DNA of 64,000 bases from Deltaproteobacteria bacterium (GCA_021737785.1 JAIPDI010000021.1:1-64000); one strand, 5' to 3'; shown: positions 35,393 to 44,576, counted from the first letter of the stretch. Notes: generated by a model from the sequence alone, not told the origin. Translations and numbers: made by a program.

Positions 35393-37024
35393 ATGGCAAC
35401 TACCCCAAAACCGGAAGAAACCGCGAAGATAGATCACCGGTCGCCGTTATTTGAAAAGGGCTGGATGGATAAGCCGGCGGAACCGAAACCAGGCATCTTT
35501 TGCTATGGGTCCAAGCCGAAGAACCTCGAATATGTCGGGATGCCTTTTCCCAAGGAGTGGAATCCCGCAGATGAGGACTGGCAGTTGCCTGAAAACTGGA
35601 AGGAGATTATCGAGGAGGGCTTCAAGGATCGCCTGGACCGGTTTAGATCGCTCAAGCTCTTTATGGATATCTGCGTCAGGTGCGGTGCCTGCGCCGACAA
35701 GTGCCATTTTTTTATCGGTTCGGGCGATCCCAAGAATATGCCGGTGTTGAGAGCGGAACTCCTCAGGTCGGTTTACCGGAAAAAGTTCACGACCGGCGGG
35801 AAACTCTTAGGCAAATTCGGCGGCGGCCGGGAGTTGACCGAAGATGTCCTCAAAGAGTGGTGGTACTATCTGTACCAGTGTTCCGAATGCCGGCGCTGCT
35901 CTCTCTTCTGCCCCTATGGGATTGATACTGCCGAGGTGACCATCCTTGGCAGGGAACTGACAAATCTCCTGGGCCTCAACACCGACTGGATCGCCGCGCC
36001 TGTGGCCAACTGCTACCGGACCGGAAACCATCTGGGGATCCAGCCCCATGCCTATAAGGATATGCTGGATTTTTTCACCGATGAAATCGAGGACATCACC
36101 GGGATCCGGATGGAGCAGGACATGAACCGTAAAGGCGCCGAGATCCTCTTTGTGACGCCTTCGGGCGATGTTTTCGCCGACCCGGGGACCTACACCTGCA
36201 TGGGCTACATGATGCTCTTTCATTACCTGAAATCCCTTGGTCTGGATATCACCTGGAGTACCTACGCGTCGGAAGGGGGCAACTTCGGCTATTTCACCTC
36301 CCATGAGATGGCCAAACGGCTCAATGCCAAGATGTACGCCGAGGCCAAGCGCCTGGGGGTCAAATGGATACTGGGCGGTGAATGCGGACATATGTGGCGC
36401 GTCCTGAATCAGTATATGGATACCTTCAACGGTCCTCCCGATTTTCTGGAAGAACCGGTCTCGCCCCTGACCGGCACCAAATTCGAAAATGCAAAAGCCA
36501 CCAAGATGGTCCACCTTGTGGAGTTTACAGCGGATCTCATAAAACACAACAAGCTCAAACTGGACCCGAGCCGGAACGACAATCTGGTGGTGACATTCCA
36601 CGATTCCTGCAACACGGCCAGAGGGATGGGATTTTTCGAAGAACCGAGATACGTGATTAAGAGCGTGTGCAATCATTTCTATGAGATGCCGTCCGAGACC
36701 ATCCGGGAACAGACCTTCTGCTGCGGGAGCGGTTCCGGGCTCAATGCGGGTGAAGACATGGAACTGCGGATGCGCGGGGGCCTTCCCCGGGCCAATGCGG
36801 TGAAATATGTACACGAAAAACATGGGGTGAATATGCTGTCGTGCATATGCGCCATTGACAGGGCGGTATTTCCGGATCTGTTGCGGTACTGGGTGCCCGG
36901 CGTAGAGGTCACCGGGGTGCATGAGATGGTTGCCAATGCCCTGGTATTCGAGGGGGAACAGAAGCGAACCACGGATCTGCGTGGGGAACCTCTCCCAGGA
37001 ATGGAGGATGAAGAGGATGTATGA
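35393..37024 (+). CDS. dsrK: DsrK, HdrD-like iron-sulfur subunit
   Basis: A 543-residue cytoplasmic iron-sulfur protein. It has two [4Fe-4S] clusters, CVRCGACADKCHFF and CSECRRCSLFCPYG, and C-terminal CCG-type motifs (FHDSCNTARG and FCCGSGSG) that bind the noncubane cluster as in HdrD/HdrB. It is the likely site where the DsrC trisulfide is reduced. AAGGAG is 5 bases before ATG, and the start is 2 bases after dsrM. Confidence 0.95.
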   Translation: MATTPKPEETAKIDHRSPLFEKGWMDKPAEPKPGIFCYGSKPKNLEYVGMPFPKEWNPADEDWQLPENWKEIIEEGFKDRLDRFRSLKLFMDICVRCGACADKCHFFIGSGDPKNMPVLRAELLRSVYRKKFTTGGKLLGKFGGGRELTEDVLKEWWYYLYQCSECRRCSLFCPYGIDTAEVTILGRELTNLLGLNTDWIAAPVANCYRTGNHLGIQPHAYKDMLDFFTDEIEDITGIRMEQDMNRKGAEILFVTPSGDVFADPGTYTCMGYMMLFHYLKSLGLDITWSTYASEGGNFGYFTSHEMAKRLNAKMYAEAKRLGVKWILGGECGHMWRVLNQYMDTFNGPPDFLEEPVSPLTGTKFENAKATKMVHLVEFTADLIKHNKLKLDPSRNDNLVVTFHDSCNTARGMGFFEEPRYVIKSVCNHFYEMPSETIREQTFCCGSGSGLNAGEDMELRMRGGLPRANAVKYVHEKHGVNMLSCICAIDRAVFPDLLRYWVPGVEVTGVHEMVANALVFEGEQKRTTDLRGEPLPGMEDEEDV

Positions 37025-37403
37025 TGGCGGTAAGATTATTGTCGGCCTGATCATCGGTCTTGGTCTGTTGCTCTCCCCTTTCTTTTACAATGCAGGGAAG
37101 GCGGCCAAGGCCCCGGTCCCGGAGTTGACACCAAAGGCGAAGGAGGCCAAGGCATGTGTGGCGCCTGTGACCTATATGAGGGAGTCCCACTTTACCCTGC
37201 TGGATGAGTGGCGGCACACGGTGGTCCGCGATGGGGAGCGGTACTACAGGTCGCCTGACGGAAAGCGATATTATAAGAGCCTTCAGACCACCTGCCTGGA
37301 GTGCCATTCAAACTACTCCAAATTTTGTCTGCAGTGCCACAACTATGTGGATGTGGACCCCTATTGCTGGGACTGCCATATTCAGCCGGAGGAGAAAAAG
37401 TAA
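37017..37403 (+). CDS. dsrJ: DsrJ, periplasmic triheme cytochrome c
   Basis: A 128-residue cytochrome with an uncleaved-looking anchor (YDGGKIIVGLIIGLGLLLSPFF) and three CXXCH sites: CLECH, CLQCH and CWDCH. DsrJ is the periplasmic entry or exit point of the complex. It starts inside the dsrK end (8-base overlap) at MYDGGK, with GGAGG 9 bases upstream; longer in-frame versions would extend back into dsrK. Confidence 0.94.
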   Translation: MYDGGKIIVGLIIGLGLLLSPFFYNAGKAAKAPVPELTPKAKEAKACVAPVTYMRESHFTLLDEWRHTVVRDGERYYRSPDGKRYYKSLQTTCLECHSNYSKFCLQCHNYVDVDPYCWDCHIQPEEKK

Positions 37404-38224
37404 TGGGCGTAGACAGAAGAGAATTCCTCAAGATTGCCGGAATGGCCGCCCTGTTCGGCCTTGGAGGTAAGGCGGCTGTTGATATATTCGCCCCCGGGGA
37501 AGTGGAAGCCTCCATGGAGGGCATTCCGCTGACCCAGGGAACCCGGTGGGCCATGGTCATTGACATCCGCAAATGTCTTGAAAAGCAGGCCCAGGAGAAA
37601 GACGGGTGCAAGGCCTGCATGGATGCCTGTCATCGGGTACACAATGTTCCCGACTGGGGAAATCCGAAGCATGCCATCAAATGGATCTGGCAGGAGTCCT
37701 TTGAACATTCGTTTCCGAATCAACCCAATCCGTATATCACGGAAGGGTTGAAGCACCAGCCGGTGATATTGCTATGCAACCACTGTTTCAATCCACCGTG
37801 CGTGAGGGTCTGTCCCACAAAGGCGACCTTCAAGAGAGAAGAGGACGGCATCGTCTGCATGGATATGCACAGGTGCATCGGATGCCGGTTCTGTATGGCG
37901 GCCTGTCCGTTCGGTGCCAGAAGCTTCAACTGGGGAGATCCCAGAAAGGCACCCAAGGAGTTGAATCCCGAGTTTCCGACCAACAGGGACTATCCGGAGA
38001 GGTCCATGGGCGTGGTCGAGAAGTGCGATTTCTGCGTGGAACGGATTGCGAGAGGCGAACTGCCGGCATGTGTGGAGGCCTGCGACAAGATCAAGGCGCA
38101 TGCCATGACGTTCGGAGACCTGGCCGATCCGGAGTCAAACGTGAGAAAGCTGCTCAGGGAACATTATACGATCCGGCGCAAGGCCGAGCTGGGCACCGAA
38201 CCTAATATATTCTATATCGTATGA
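37403..38224 (+). CDS. dsrO: DsrO, periplasmic ferredoxin-like subunit
   Basis: A 273-residue protein with a Tat signal (DRREFLKIAGMAALFGLGGKAA) and several [4Fe-4S] motifs (CNHCFNPPCVRVCPTKA, CIGCRFCMAACPFGA, CDFCVERIARGELPACVEAC, and CKACMDACH). It belongs to the HybA/DmsB family and links DsrJ to DsrP. Its ATG overlaps the dsrJ stop (TAATG). Confidence 0.94.
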   Translation: MGVDRREFLKIAGMAALFGLGGKAAVDIFAPGEVEASMEGIPLTQGTRWAMVIDIRKCLEKQAQEKDGCKACMDACHRVHNVPDWGNPKHAIKWIWQESFEHSFPNQPNPYITEGLKHQPVILLCNHCFNPPCVRVCPTKATFKREEDGIVCMDMHRCIGCRFCMAACPFGARSFNWGDPRKAPKELNPEFPTNRDYPERSMGVVEKCDFCVERIARGELPACVEACDKIKAHAMTFGDLADPESNVRKLLREHYTIRRKAELGTEPNIFYIV

Positions 38225-38231
38225 GGTGATT

Positions 38232-39392
38232 ATGCTTGACAGGGCACTGAAAGGAAGTCAGGGATACTGGGGGTGGCTCGTTTTTCTCCTTGTGTTGATG
38301 GGGATAGGTACGGGATGCTGGTTCTATCAGTTTTTTGAAGGCCTCAAGGTAACCGGGATGAGCAGGGATGTGTCGTGGGGGCTCTACATTGGCCAACTCA
38401 CCTATTTTGTTGGCGTAGCGGCCTCCGGGGTCATGGTCGTCTTGCCATATTACCTCCATGATTACAAGGCGTTCGGCAGGATCACGATCTTGGGTGAATT
38501 CCTGGCAGTGTCGGCCATTATCATGTGCCTGTTGTTCGTGTTTGTGGACCTGGGAAATCCGGTCCGGATCATGAACGTGATCCTCTATCCCACGCCCAAT
38601 TCCATCCTCTTTTGGGATATGATCGTCCTGAACGTCTATATGCTCCTCAACCTTGTCATCGGGTGGAATGTCCTGGCCGCAGAGCGGAAAGGGATCCACT
38701 ACCAGAAATGGATCAAGGTCCTGATCTATATCTCCATTCCCTGGGCCTTCAGCATCCATACGGTGACGGCATTTCTGTATGCCGGTCTTCCGGGGAGACA
38801 TTACTGGCTGACCTCTATCATGGCCGCCCGCTTTCTCTCATCGGCGTTTTGCGCAGGTCCTGCGCTTTTGATCTTGCTGTGCCTTATTGTCAGGAAGGTT
38901 ACAAAATTTGATCCGGGAAAAGAACAGATTCGAACCCTGGCCGGTATTGTAACCTATGCCATGCTGATCAATGTCTTCTTTTTCCTCCTGGAACTCTTTA
39001 CGGCATTTTACAGCCAGATCCCCGGGCATATGCACCCGATTGTCTTTCTCTTCAAGGGACTGGAAGGGGTCGGCAACCTGGCGCCATGGATGTGGGCGGC
39101 AGCCGTATTCGCGGTCATCTCCCTCATCCTGCTGGTGGTCCCTGCGACCCGCAGGAACGAGGGGACGCTCGCCGTGGCCTGCGCCGTGCTGATTGCAGCC
39201 ACCTGGATCGACAAGGGACTGGGCCTCATCGTCGCCGGTTTTACGCCCAACCCTTTCCACACGGTTACGGAATACTGGCCCACAACGCCGGAGGTTCTGA
39301 TTACCATTGGGGTCCTGGCAACGGGCTTTTTTGTGTTGACCATTTTGTACAAGGTCGCGACCTCCGTGAAAACGGAAGTGGCCGCATCATAA
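38232..39392 (+). CDS. dsrP: DsrP, NrfD-type membrane subunit
   Basis: A 386-residue NrfD/HybB family protein with about ten membrane helices (GMSRDVSWGLYIGQLTYFVGVAASGVMVVLPYYLHD is typical). It exchanges electrons with the quinone pool. A strong GAGGTGATT lies before ATG 38232; a GTG two codons earlier is inside that site. It is the last gene of dsrMKJOP, followed by a terminator. Confidence 0.94.
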   Translation: MLDRALKGSQGYWGWLVFLLVLMGIGTGCWFYQFFEGLKVTGMSRDVSWGLYIGQLTYFVGVAASGVMVVLPYYLHDYKAFGRITILGEFLAVSAIIMCLLFVFVDLGNPVRIMNVILYPTPNSILFWDMIVLNVYMLLNLVIGWNVLAAERKGIHYQKWIKVLIYISIPWAFSIHTVTAFLYAGLPGRHYWLTSIMAARFLSSAFCAGPALLILLCLIVRKVTKFDPGKEQIRTLAGIVTYAMLINVFFFLLELFTAFYSQIPGHMHPIVFLFKGLEGVGNLAPWMWAAAVFAVISLILLVVPATRRNEGTLAVACAVLIAATWIDKGLGLIVAGFTPNPFHTVTEYWPTTPEVLITIGVLATGFFVLTILYKVATSVKTEVAAS

Positions 39393-39418
39393 CCGATCAA
39401 GAGGACGTTCTAACCTTG

Positions 39419-39449
39419 GGGCCGATTCGGAGATGTAATCGGCCCTTTT
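39419..39449 (+). terminator. Terminator of the dsr operon
   Basis: A 9-bp stem GGGCCGATT / AATCGGCCC with a 9-base loop, then TTTT. Confidence 0.88.
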
Positions 39450-39527
39450 ATTTGAGAGGTCTTTTCAATAGGATCTGGCAGGGCTTAAAAAAGGCACATA
39501 AAAGGGCCCTATCCAAAGTAAAAAAGC

Positions 39528-39556
39528 TTGACAGTCAAAATTTTGTCTGTTAAGTA
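39528..39556 (+). promoter_or_regulatory. Promoter and operator-like palindrome before the ferredoxin
   Basis: TTGACA (39528-39533) and, 17 bases on, a weak -10 (TAAGTA). The 20-base ACAGTCAAAATTTTGTCTGT (39531-39550) is a palindrome with a single mismatched pair and covers the -35 and spacer. Confidence 0.5.
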
Positions 39557-39659
39557 ACCGCTGGTTCGTGAAGAATGGGTAAGGAGATCCTGTCTTGAGG
39601 CGTCCGCCAACAGGCACTAATTTGAGGATTTTTAATTATCATTCAGGAGGTTAAGACAT

Positions 39660-39848
39660 ATGGGCTACGAAGTTGTGGTGGATCCGGAGAAGTGTGAAGG
39701 ATGTGAGGAATGCGTTGAGGTCTGTCCGGTGGATGTCTATGAAATCATAGATGACAAATCCGTGCCGGTCAATGCGGAAGAGTGTCTGGGATGTGAAAGC
39801 TGTATAGAGGTATGCGAACACGATGCCATTACTGTGACCGAAGTATAG
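39660..39848 (+). CDS. 2[4Fe-4S] ferredoxin
   Basis: A 62-residue ferredoxin with two cluster sets: CEGCEECVEVCP and CLGCESCIEVC. Very acidic (E/D rich), as in clostridial-type low-potential ferredoxins. It can supply Rnf or other enzymes with electrons. It has its own promoter and terminator, and AGGAGG 9 bases before ATG. The second cluster ends in CEHD where Pro usually follows the last Cys. Confidence 0.95.
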   Translation: MGYEVVVDPEKCEGCEECVEVCPVDVYEIIDDKSVPVNAEECLGCESCIEVCEHDAITVTEV

Positions 39849-39871
39849 ACCGTTTTCCGAGGCAGTATTCG

Positions 39872-39917
39872 AGGCGTGGTCTTATCCAATCTACCGGATG
39901 AGGCCACGCCTTTTTTT
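39872..39917 (+). terminator. Ferredoxin terminator
   Basis: Stem AGGCGTGG (39872-39879) / CCACGCCT (39904-39911), then a run of seven Ts. Confidence 0.75.
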
Positions 39918-39934
39918 GTACGTCGGAAGGAAAC

Positions 39935-39968
39935 AAAAAAGCCGCACCCGGTGGGGCGGCTTTTTTTT
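39935..39968. terminator. Bidirectional terminator
   Basis: GCCGC-ACCCGGTGGG-GCGGC core flanked by A6 on the left and T8 on the right, so it can stop the cytochrome c3 transcript (minus) and any ferredoxin readthrough (plus). Confidence 0.85.
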
Positions 39969-39991
39969 AAGGCCATCAAACATCGAGGCAC

Positions 39992-40402
39992 CTATTTTGC
40001 CTTTGCCTCGTGGCAGTCGTTACATTTCTTAAAAGGACCGGTGGGTTTGCCTTCCTCGGCTAATGCCTTATGGCAGTCTTTGCAGTTTGAGTGATAGGCA
40101 AGGTTCAGCTTCTTCACCTTTCCTTCTGTTTTATCAGCATCATGGCACTCGCTGCATTTCTGTACCGGATCCCCTTCCTTCCACACATTCTTGCCGTCTT
40201 TGTACACATGGTGGCAATCTGTGCAGGCAGCTTTGTAATCCTCGCTGTGCTTTTTGTGCGTGAATTTAACAGGACCTTTTATATCCTTTGCGTAGCTCTT
40301 GTCGTCGAGCATCAGCTCATCAGGCACATCACCGGCTACAAGGACGCCCACAGAGAGGAACAGAAAACCTGAAAGTAAAGCGGCTAAAAGCTTCTTATTC
40401 AT
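39992..40402 (-). CDS. Type I cytochrome c3 (tetraheme)
   Basis: A 136-residue periplasmic cytochrome with a signal peptide (MNKKLLAALLSGFLFLSVGVLVAG) and four heme sites: CTDCHH, CSECH, CKDCH and CNDCH, plus early axial histidines (VKFTHKKH). The usual electron acceptor for periplasmic hydrogenase and formate dehydrogenase in sulfate reducers; both enzymes are encoded nearby. The AAGGAGG site is 11 bases before ATG 40402; a GTG at 40414 lies inside it. Confidence 0.95.
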   Translation of the reverse strand: MNKKLLAALLSGFLFLSVGVLVAGDVPDELMLDDKSYAKDIKGPVKFTHKKHSEDYKAACTDCHHVYKDGKNVWKEGDPVQKCSECHDADKTEGKVKKLNLAYHSNCKDCHKALAEEGKPTGPFKKCNDCHEAKAK

Positions 40403-40428
40403 CGACGTTGTCACCTCCTTTTTGTCTA

Positions 40429-40474
40429 TTTATAAAATTTTCCATTGGCCCCCCACAACCTTGATCAAGATCAT
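40429..40474 (-). promoter_or_regulatory. Cytochrome c3 promoter with an FNR/CRP-type box
   Basis: On the minus strand TATAAA (40434-40429) serves as -10. TTGAT-CAAG-ATCAT (40461-40474, as read on plus) matches the FNR/HcpR-class TTGAT-N4-ATCAA in 9 of 10 places. It is centred about 41-45 bases before the predicted start, a typical activator position. Confidence 0.6.
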
Positions 40475-40511
40475 AGTAAAATAGCACCACAGATGTCAAG
40501 AAAATATCTCG

Positions 40512-40745
40512 CTAACCGGGCTCACCATCCATGAAGGATACCAGTTCCCGGAGCACCTTCAAGGATTCGTTGGCCTCCGCCTCATCGATTTTGTGGATGG
40601 CAAAGCCCGCATGGACAATCACGTAATCCCCTACCCGGGCGTCTTCGAGAAGGAGCAGACTCACTTCCCTCCGGGCGCCTTCCATGTCGATGGTCGCCAT
40701 CCGGTCATCTATCCTGGTGATCCTCGCCGGGATGGCTAAGCACAT
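40512..40745 (-). CDS. hypC: Hydrogenase maturation chaperone HypC
   Basis: A 77-residue HypC/HupF protein beginning MCLAIPARI, with the essential Cys2 and VGDYVIVHAGFAIHKIDEAEA. It carries the Fe(CN)2CO unit to the hydrogenase large subunit with HypD. It overlaps the protease gene by 10 bases. HypA, B, D, E and F are not in the window. Confidence 0.96.
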   Translation of the reverse strand: MCLAIPARITRIDDRMATIDMEGARREVSLLLLEDARVGDYVIVHAGFAIHKIDEAEANESLKVLRELVSFMDGEPG

Positions 40746-41260
40746 GACAGTTCGGCCCTTTTTCTAGCGTAGCCGCCTCCGAGACGATCAAGTTCCCGAA
40801 GGGTCATCTCCTTCAGAGATTCAAGCTTTTCCTGCACCGGGGCCGTCAGTTCAAGACCAATTGTCTCGATATCCTGGGGCTCGACGCCGATGATAACGGT
40901 TTCAGGAACCCTGTCAAGGGCCTGGCAGAGAGTCAACGCCTCCAGAAGATCCACCTGATGCAGCGAATTTTTGGCAAGAATTCGGTTAGGGATGGCATCC
41001 CCCTCGATCCGGTAAAGGCTTCCGGGTGATCCCCCGTTTCGGATGGCATCCACTACGATGAGATCGTCGGCCTCGGAAATAATTCCTAAGAGACGGATAC
41101 CCAGAACCCCGCCGTCCTCTATGGATATGTTGCTGGAAAAGGCATATTCCTCAACAAGGGCCTGCACCACATGAATGCCTACGCCCTCATCGGTAAACAA
41201 GAGGTTCCCCACACCCAGTACCATGATATGTCTGTCTGCTGAATTCGTTCTTATCTCCAT
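40736..41260 (-). CDS. [NiFe] hydrogenase maturation protease
   Basis: A 174-residue HyaD/HybD/HycI family endopeptidase: VLGVGNLLFTDEGVGIHVVQAL, DGGVLGIRLLGIISEADDLIVVDA and VEPQDIE. Glu (DEGVG) and Asp (VVDA) bind nickel. It clips the C-terminal tail of HynB after nickel is inserted. ATG 41260 lacks a ribosome site; ATG 41224 (MVLGVGN) is an alternative and is closer to typical length. Confidence 0.92.
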   Translation of the reverse strand: MEIRTNSADRHIMVLGVGNLLFTDEGVGIHVVQALVEEYAFSSNISIEDGGVLGIRLLGIISEADDLIVVDAIRNGGSPGSLYRIEGDAIPNRILAKNSLHQVDLLEALTLCQALDRVPETVIIGVEPQDIETIGLELTAPVQEKLESLKEMTLRELDRLGGGYARKRAELSCA

Positions 41261-41321
41261 AATATTTCAAGCATATCGCAGGACCCTCTATTTTGGCAAG
41301 TTATTTCTGCATGACACCTTC

Positions 41322-44300
41322 TCATGCCTCCTCTCCTTGGTCCGGGTAGGCCTGTTGTGCCTGTCGGAGGGCGTCCCAGGCAGACGCAATCAACGGCGTC
41401 ACCTCCATGTCTGATTCAGGAGAAAGGGAACTGACGCCGAAGGCGGCCCTGATGTGAACGGTTTCGCCCTCAATCTGGAAAGGCATATGGTTTATCAGAG
41501 TGTTCATCCGGCTGCAAAAGGCGCGGGCCGTGTCGCCATCAATATGGATAAGCAACCCGGCAAACTGGCTGCTGTCGTAACGGCAGAGGAGGTCCTCCTC
41601 TCTGAGATGCGCTTTGATAAGTCTTCCGGCCTCTGCAATGAGATGGTCAATTCCACACTGATTGTACCGGGCATTCAGATCTGAAAGATTCTCCAGTGTG
41701 AGGATAAAAAGAGAGATGGGGGTCCTGTGCCTGCGGGATCTGGCGATCTCCCTTTCCAGCATGGTCAGAAAGAAACTGCGAGTGTAGAGACCGGTCGGCC
41801 GGTCGATGATCGTCTCCTTCAAATAGGTGTTGGTCAGATGTTCCAGACGGTCGCACAGGATGGTCATGAGATTGAAAAAGAACCGATGGGCCGTGGGGGG
41901 GTACAACCATTGTAGACGTCTGATCATTCGGTCGTTGATTTGAAGAAGTTCCGTCCTTTCGGTTGCAATGACGGTGGCAGATCGCTTGCAGGAGCGGATC
42001 ATCCCCATCTCTCCGACCACATCTCCGCTTCCAAGGGTGGAAATCACCCGTTTGAACCCCTGAGCCCCATCCCGATCCGCCTCGGAGAGGTCCACCACTT
42101 CCATCGCCCCCGAGATAATGGCATACATGGAGTCGCTGACTTCCCCTTTTCTGAAAATGAGGTCGCCCCTTTCATGCACCTTTAACGCTCCGGCCATCAA
42201 GACATAATGGACCTGTGTGCGGGAAAGACCTTTGAAGAGGGGTATCCCCTGCTGTGGGTCTTTTCCCAATTTAAGCTTGAGCAGATCCCAGAGGGTTACC
42301 AGTTCCACATGGAGCATGAGCGAAGGGAGAAGGAAGAGATCCGCCGCCAGGGCAGAGACCATGGTAATCATCATCAAGAGGCCGAACACGGCAGTGGGCT
42401 TGAAATTGGACAGCATCAACACGGAAAATCCGAGGCTTATCGTGAAGGTGGTGAACAGGATCGGCTTTCCCAGGTGACGAATGGTCTTACTCAGGGCCGT
42501 TTCCTTATTGAGCTCTGCTTTGAATTCCCGGTTATACCCCACCAAGTAGTGGATGGTGTCATCGACGGCCAGGCCGATGGCGATGGTGGCGACCAGACTG
42601 GTCGCCATTGAAAGAGGGATCCCGAACCATCCCATTATACCGAAGGTGACGACGATGGGAAAACAGTTGGGAAGAAGTGCAATGGCCCCGACCTTATAAG
42701 ACATGAACAGCATGAACATGATGGCAAACACGAGAACAAGGGTCAGCCCCAGGCTCTTGACTTGGCCTTCTGAAATCAGCTGACTGCTGTGGGAGATGAC
42801 CATGCCGAACCCTGTCACCTCGAAAGACATTTCGTCTGGAAAGGTCCTGTGGAGATAGTCTCGAATTTTTTTCTCGGTGGTGAGAAAATCGACGGAGCTG
42901 GAGATATGGGTCCTCAGCATAAGATTGGTCTGAGAAAATTCCGGGGAGGCGAATTGCAACAGCATCTCCTGACCTAACATGGATTTGAAGTTGTTCATCA
43001 GCATGCGGACCTCAAAGGGGGCCTCCGGCAGGACATAGAAGGTGGGATTGTATTGGTTGCCCGCGTAATTGACCAGCTTGAGGTAGTCCGCAAGGGAGAT
43101 GGTCTTGTCCACGCCCGGCAGGGAATTGAGAAACTCTTGTATCTTCTCGATCTTCTTCAGGTTCTCTGGATCTTCAAAATACCCGTCTTGGCGGCCGGCA
43201 AGGACCACGTTCAAAGGAAAACTCCCGGCCATATCCTGGTAGATATCGTGAAAATGTCGGGCCACCGGCGTATCCTTTTTAAAAAATTCAACCGGATTGG
43301 TCTCCACCTGTATGCGGGACATGCCGATCAGCCCTACGACGCCGATGACGACGATCAGGGGGAGGGTGATCTTCTGATGCTTCAGATTGAGGTGGATAAT
43401 GGTCGAGAGGAGGCGATCCATGGCCCGGCTCTGGAAAGATGGGGAGACCATAGAACGCTTCGGGAAAGGGAGAAGACCCATTACCGCGGGCACAAATGTG
43501 AGGAGGAGAATGAGCAGCGAAAAGATGCCGAAGCAGGAAAATACGGCAAATTGGCGGATATCGTTGACCTGGCTGACCAGCAGAGAGCCTAACCCTATAA
43601 TGGTGGTGACCACGGCAAGGGAGGTGGGAAATCCCAGCCGGCTGAAACATCGGACGGCCGCCTCCCGGGGGGTGGCCGATTGTTCCACCGAATCAAAGTA
43701 CTCCGGGAATATATACATGGCGTAGGCGGTCCCCACCGCGATCAGAAATACCGGTACGATCATGGTCAGCAGGGACAGGGGAGTCCCGGTCCAGGCCATG
43801 AGACCGAAGGTCCAGATCAGGCTGATGAGCACTGTGCCCGAAGGGATCAGGATCCCGCGCAGGTTTCGGAAAAGAAGGAAGAGAACCGTGGCAATCAGGA
43901 AGAAGGTCGCGATGGGAAGGGTCAAGAAGTCTTGCTGGGTGAATTGGGCCAGGGCCGATGAGACAATCGGCATGCCCACCTGATAGAGGGAAAATGCATT
44001 CTGATACGCGTCAATCAAGCCGTTGACCGCATGGATGACCCGCTCCTTCTGATCAATATCCTCCAATACAAGGGTAATCGCCGTGGTTTTGCCGTCGTCG
44101 GATATCAGGTTTCTCTGAAAGAGGTCAACGGCAGACACGACCTCCTGGAAGTCGGTAAGACGCCATCTGTCTGTGATGTCCATGTCCTTCTTGATGCCGG
44201 GAAGGCTGATGACCCGTTTCACCCCATGGATTTGGGAAAGGGATTGGGCCAGCTGTGCAATCCGGTCGAAGGTTTCAGGATCAAAAACCCCTGTTGTTCT

Positions 44301-44534
44301 TGCCACAACCAGGATGATTTCTTCGCAGCCGAATGTCTCCTTGAACCGGTGGTATGTCAGGGTCTCGGGCAGATCCTCGATGGTGAGGTCATAGATGGAT
44401 GTCTCAAATCTGAGGGAAGGGAGGTGTGAAGCAAAGAGGAGGGTGATAAGTACCGTCAGGAGGATGACCCGGCCGGGATGATATACCATATGCCTGAGCC
44501 ATGATTCGGGGCGCAACCATTCAGGGAGGCGCAT
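41322..44534 (-). CDS. RND/MMPL-type exporter fused to cNMP-binding and degenerate GGDEF domains
   Basis: About 1070 residues in three parts. Residues 1-755 form an RND-superfamily permease with two six-helix blocks, large loops and the intramembrane acids in AVDDTIHYLVGYNREF. Residues about 765-865 are a cyclic-nucleotide-binding domain (VHERGDLIFRKGEVSDSMYAIISGAMEVV; SGDVVGEMGMIRSCKRSATVIA). Residues about 910-1065 are a GGDEF fold (DRPTGLYTRSFFLTMLEREIARSRR), with RYDSSQF in place of GGDEF, so cyclase activity is unlikely. The start at 44534 is preferred (GGGGGA 7 bases upstream). A strong terminator separates it from hynB. The cargo is unknown. Confidence 0.85.
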   Translation of the reverse strand: MRLPEWLRPESWLRHMVYHPGRVILLTVLITLLFASHLPSLRFETSIYDLTIEDLPETLTYHRFKETFGCEEIILVVARTTGVFDPETFDRIAQLAQSLSQIHGVKRVISLPGIKKDMDITDRWRLTDFQEVVSAVDLFQRNLISDDGKTTAITLVLEDIDQKERVIHAVNGLIDAYQNAFSLYQVGMPIVSSALAQFTQQDFLTLPIATFFLIATVLFLLFRNLRGILIPSGTVLISLIWTFGLMAWTGTPLSLLTMIVPVFLIAVGTAYAMYIFPEYFDSVEQSATPREAAVRCFSRLGFPTSLAVVTTIIGLGSLLVSQVNDIRQFAVFSCFGIFSLLILLLTFVPAVMGLLPFPKRSMVSPSFQSRAMDRLLSTIIHLNLKHQKITLPLIVVIGVVGLIGMSRIQVETNPVEFFKKDTPVARHFHDIYQDMAGSFPLNVVLAGRQDGYFEDPENLKKIEKIQEFLNSLPGVDKTISLADYLKLVNYAGNQYNPTFYVLPEAPFEVRMLMNNFKSMLGQEMLLQFASPEFSQTNLMLRTHISSSVDFLTTEKKIRDYLHRTFPDEMSFEVTGFGMVISHSSQLISEGQVKSLGLTLVLVFAIMFMLFMSYKVGAIALLPNCFPIVVTFGIMGWFGIPLSMATSLVATIAIGLAVDDTIHYLVGYNREFKAELNKETALSKTIRHLGKPILFTTFTISLGFSVLMLSNFKPTAVFGLLMMITMVSALAADLFLLPSLMLHVELVTLWDLLKLKLGKDPQQGIPLFKGLSRTQVHYVLMAGALKVHERGDLIFRKGEVSDSMYAIISGAMEVVDLSEADRDGAQGFKRVISTLGSGDVVGEMGMIRSCKRSATVIATERTELLQINDRMIRRLQWLYPPTAHRFFFNLMTILCDRLEHLTNTYLKETIIDRPTGLYTRSFFLTMLEREIARSRRHRTPISLFILTLENLSDLNARYNQCGIDHLIAEAGRLIKAHLREEDLLCRYDSSQFAGLLIHIDGDTARAFCSRMNTLINHMPFQIEGETVHIRAAFGVSSLSPESDMEVTPLIASAWDALRQAQQAYPDQGEEA

Positions 44535-44576
44535 CGGCATATCCCCCATGACCACATGTACCTCTTTATTGCCTGC

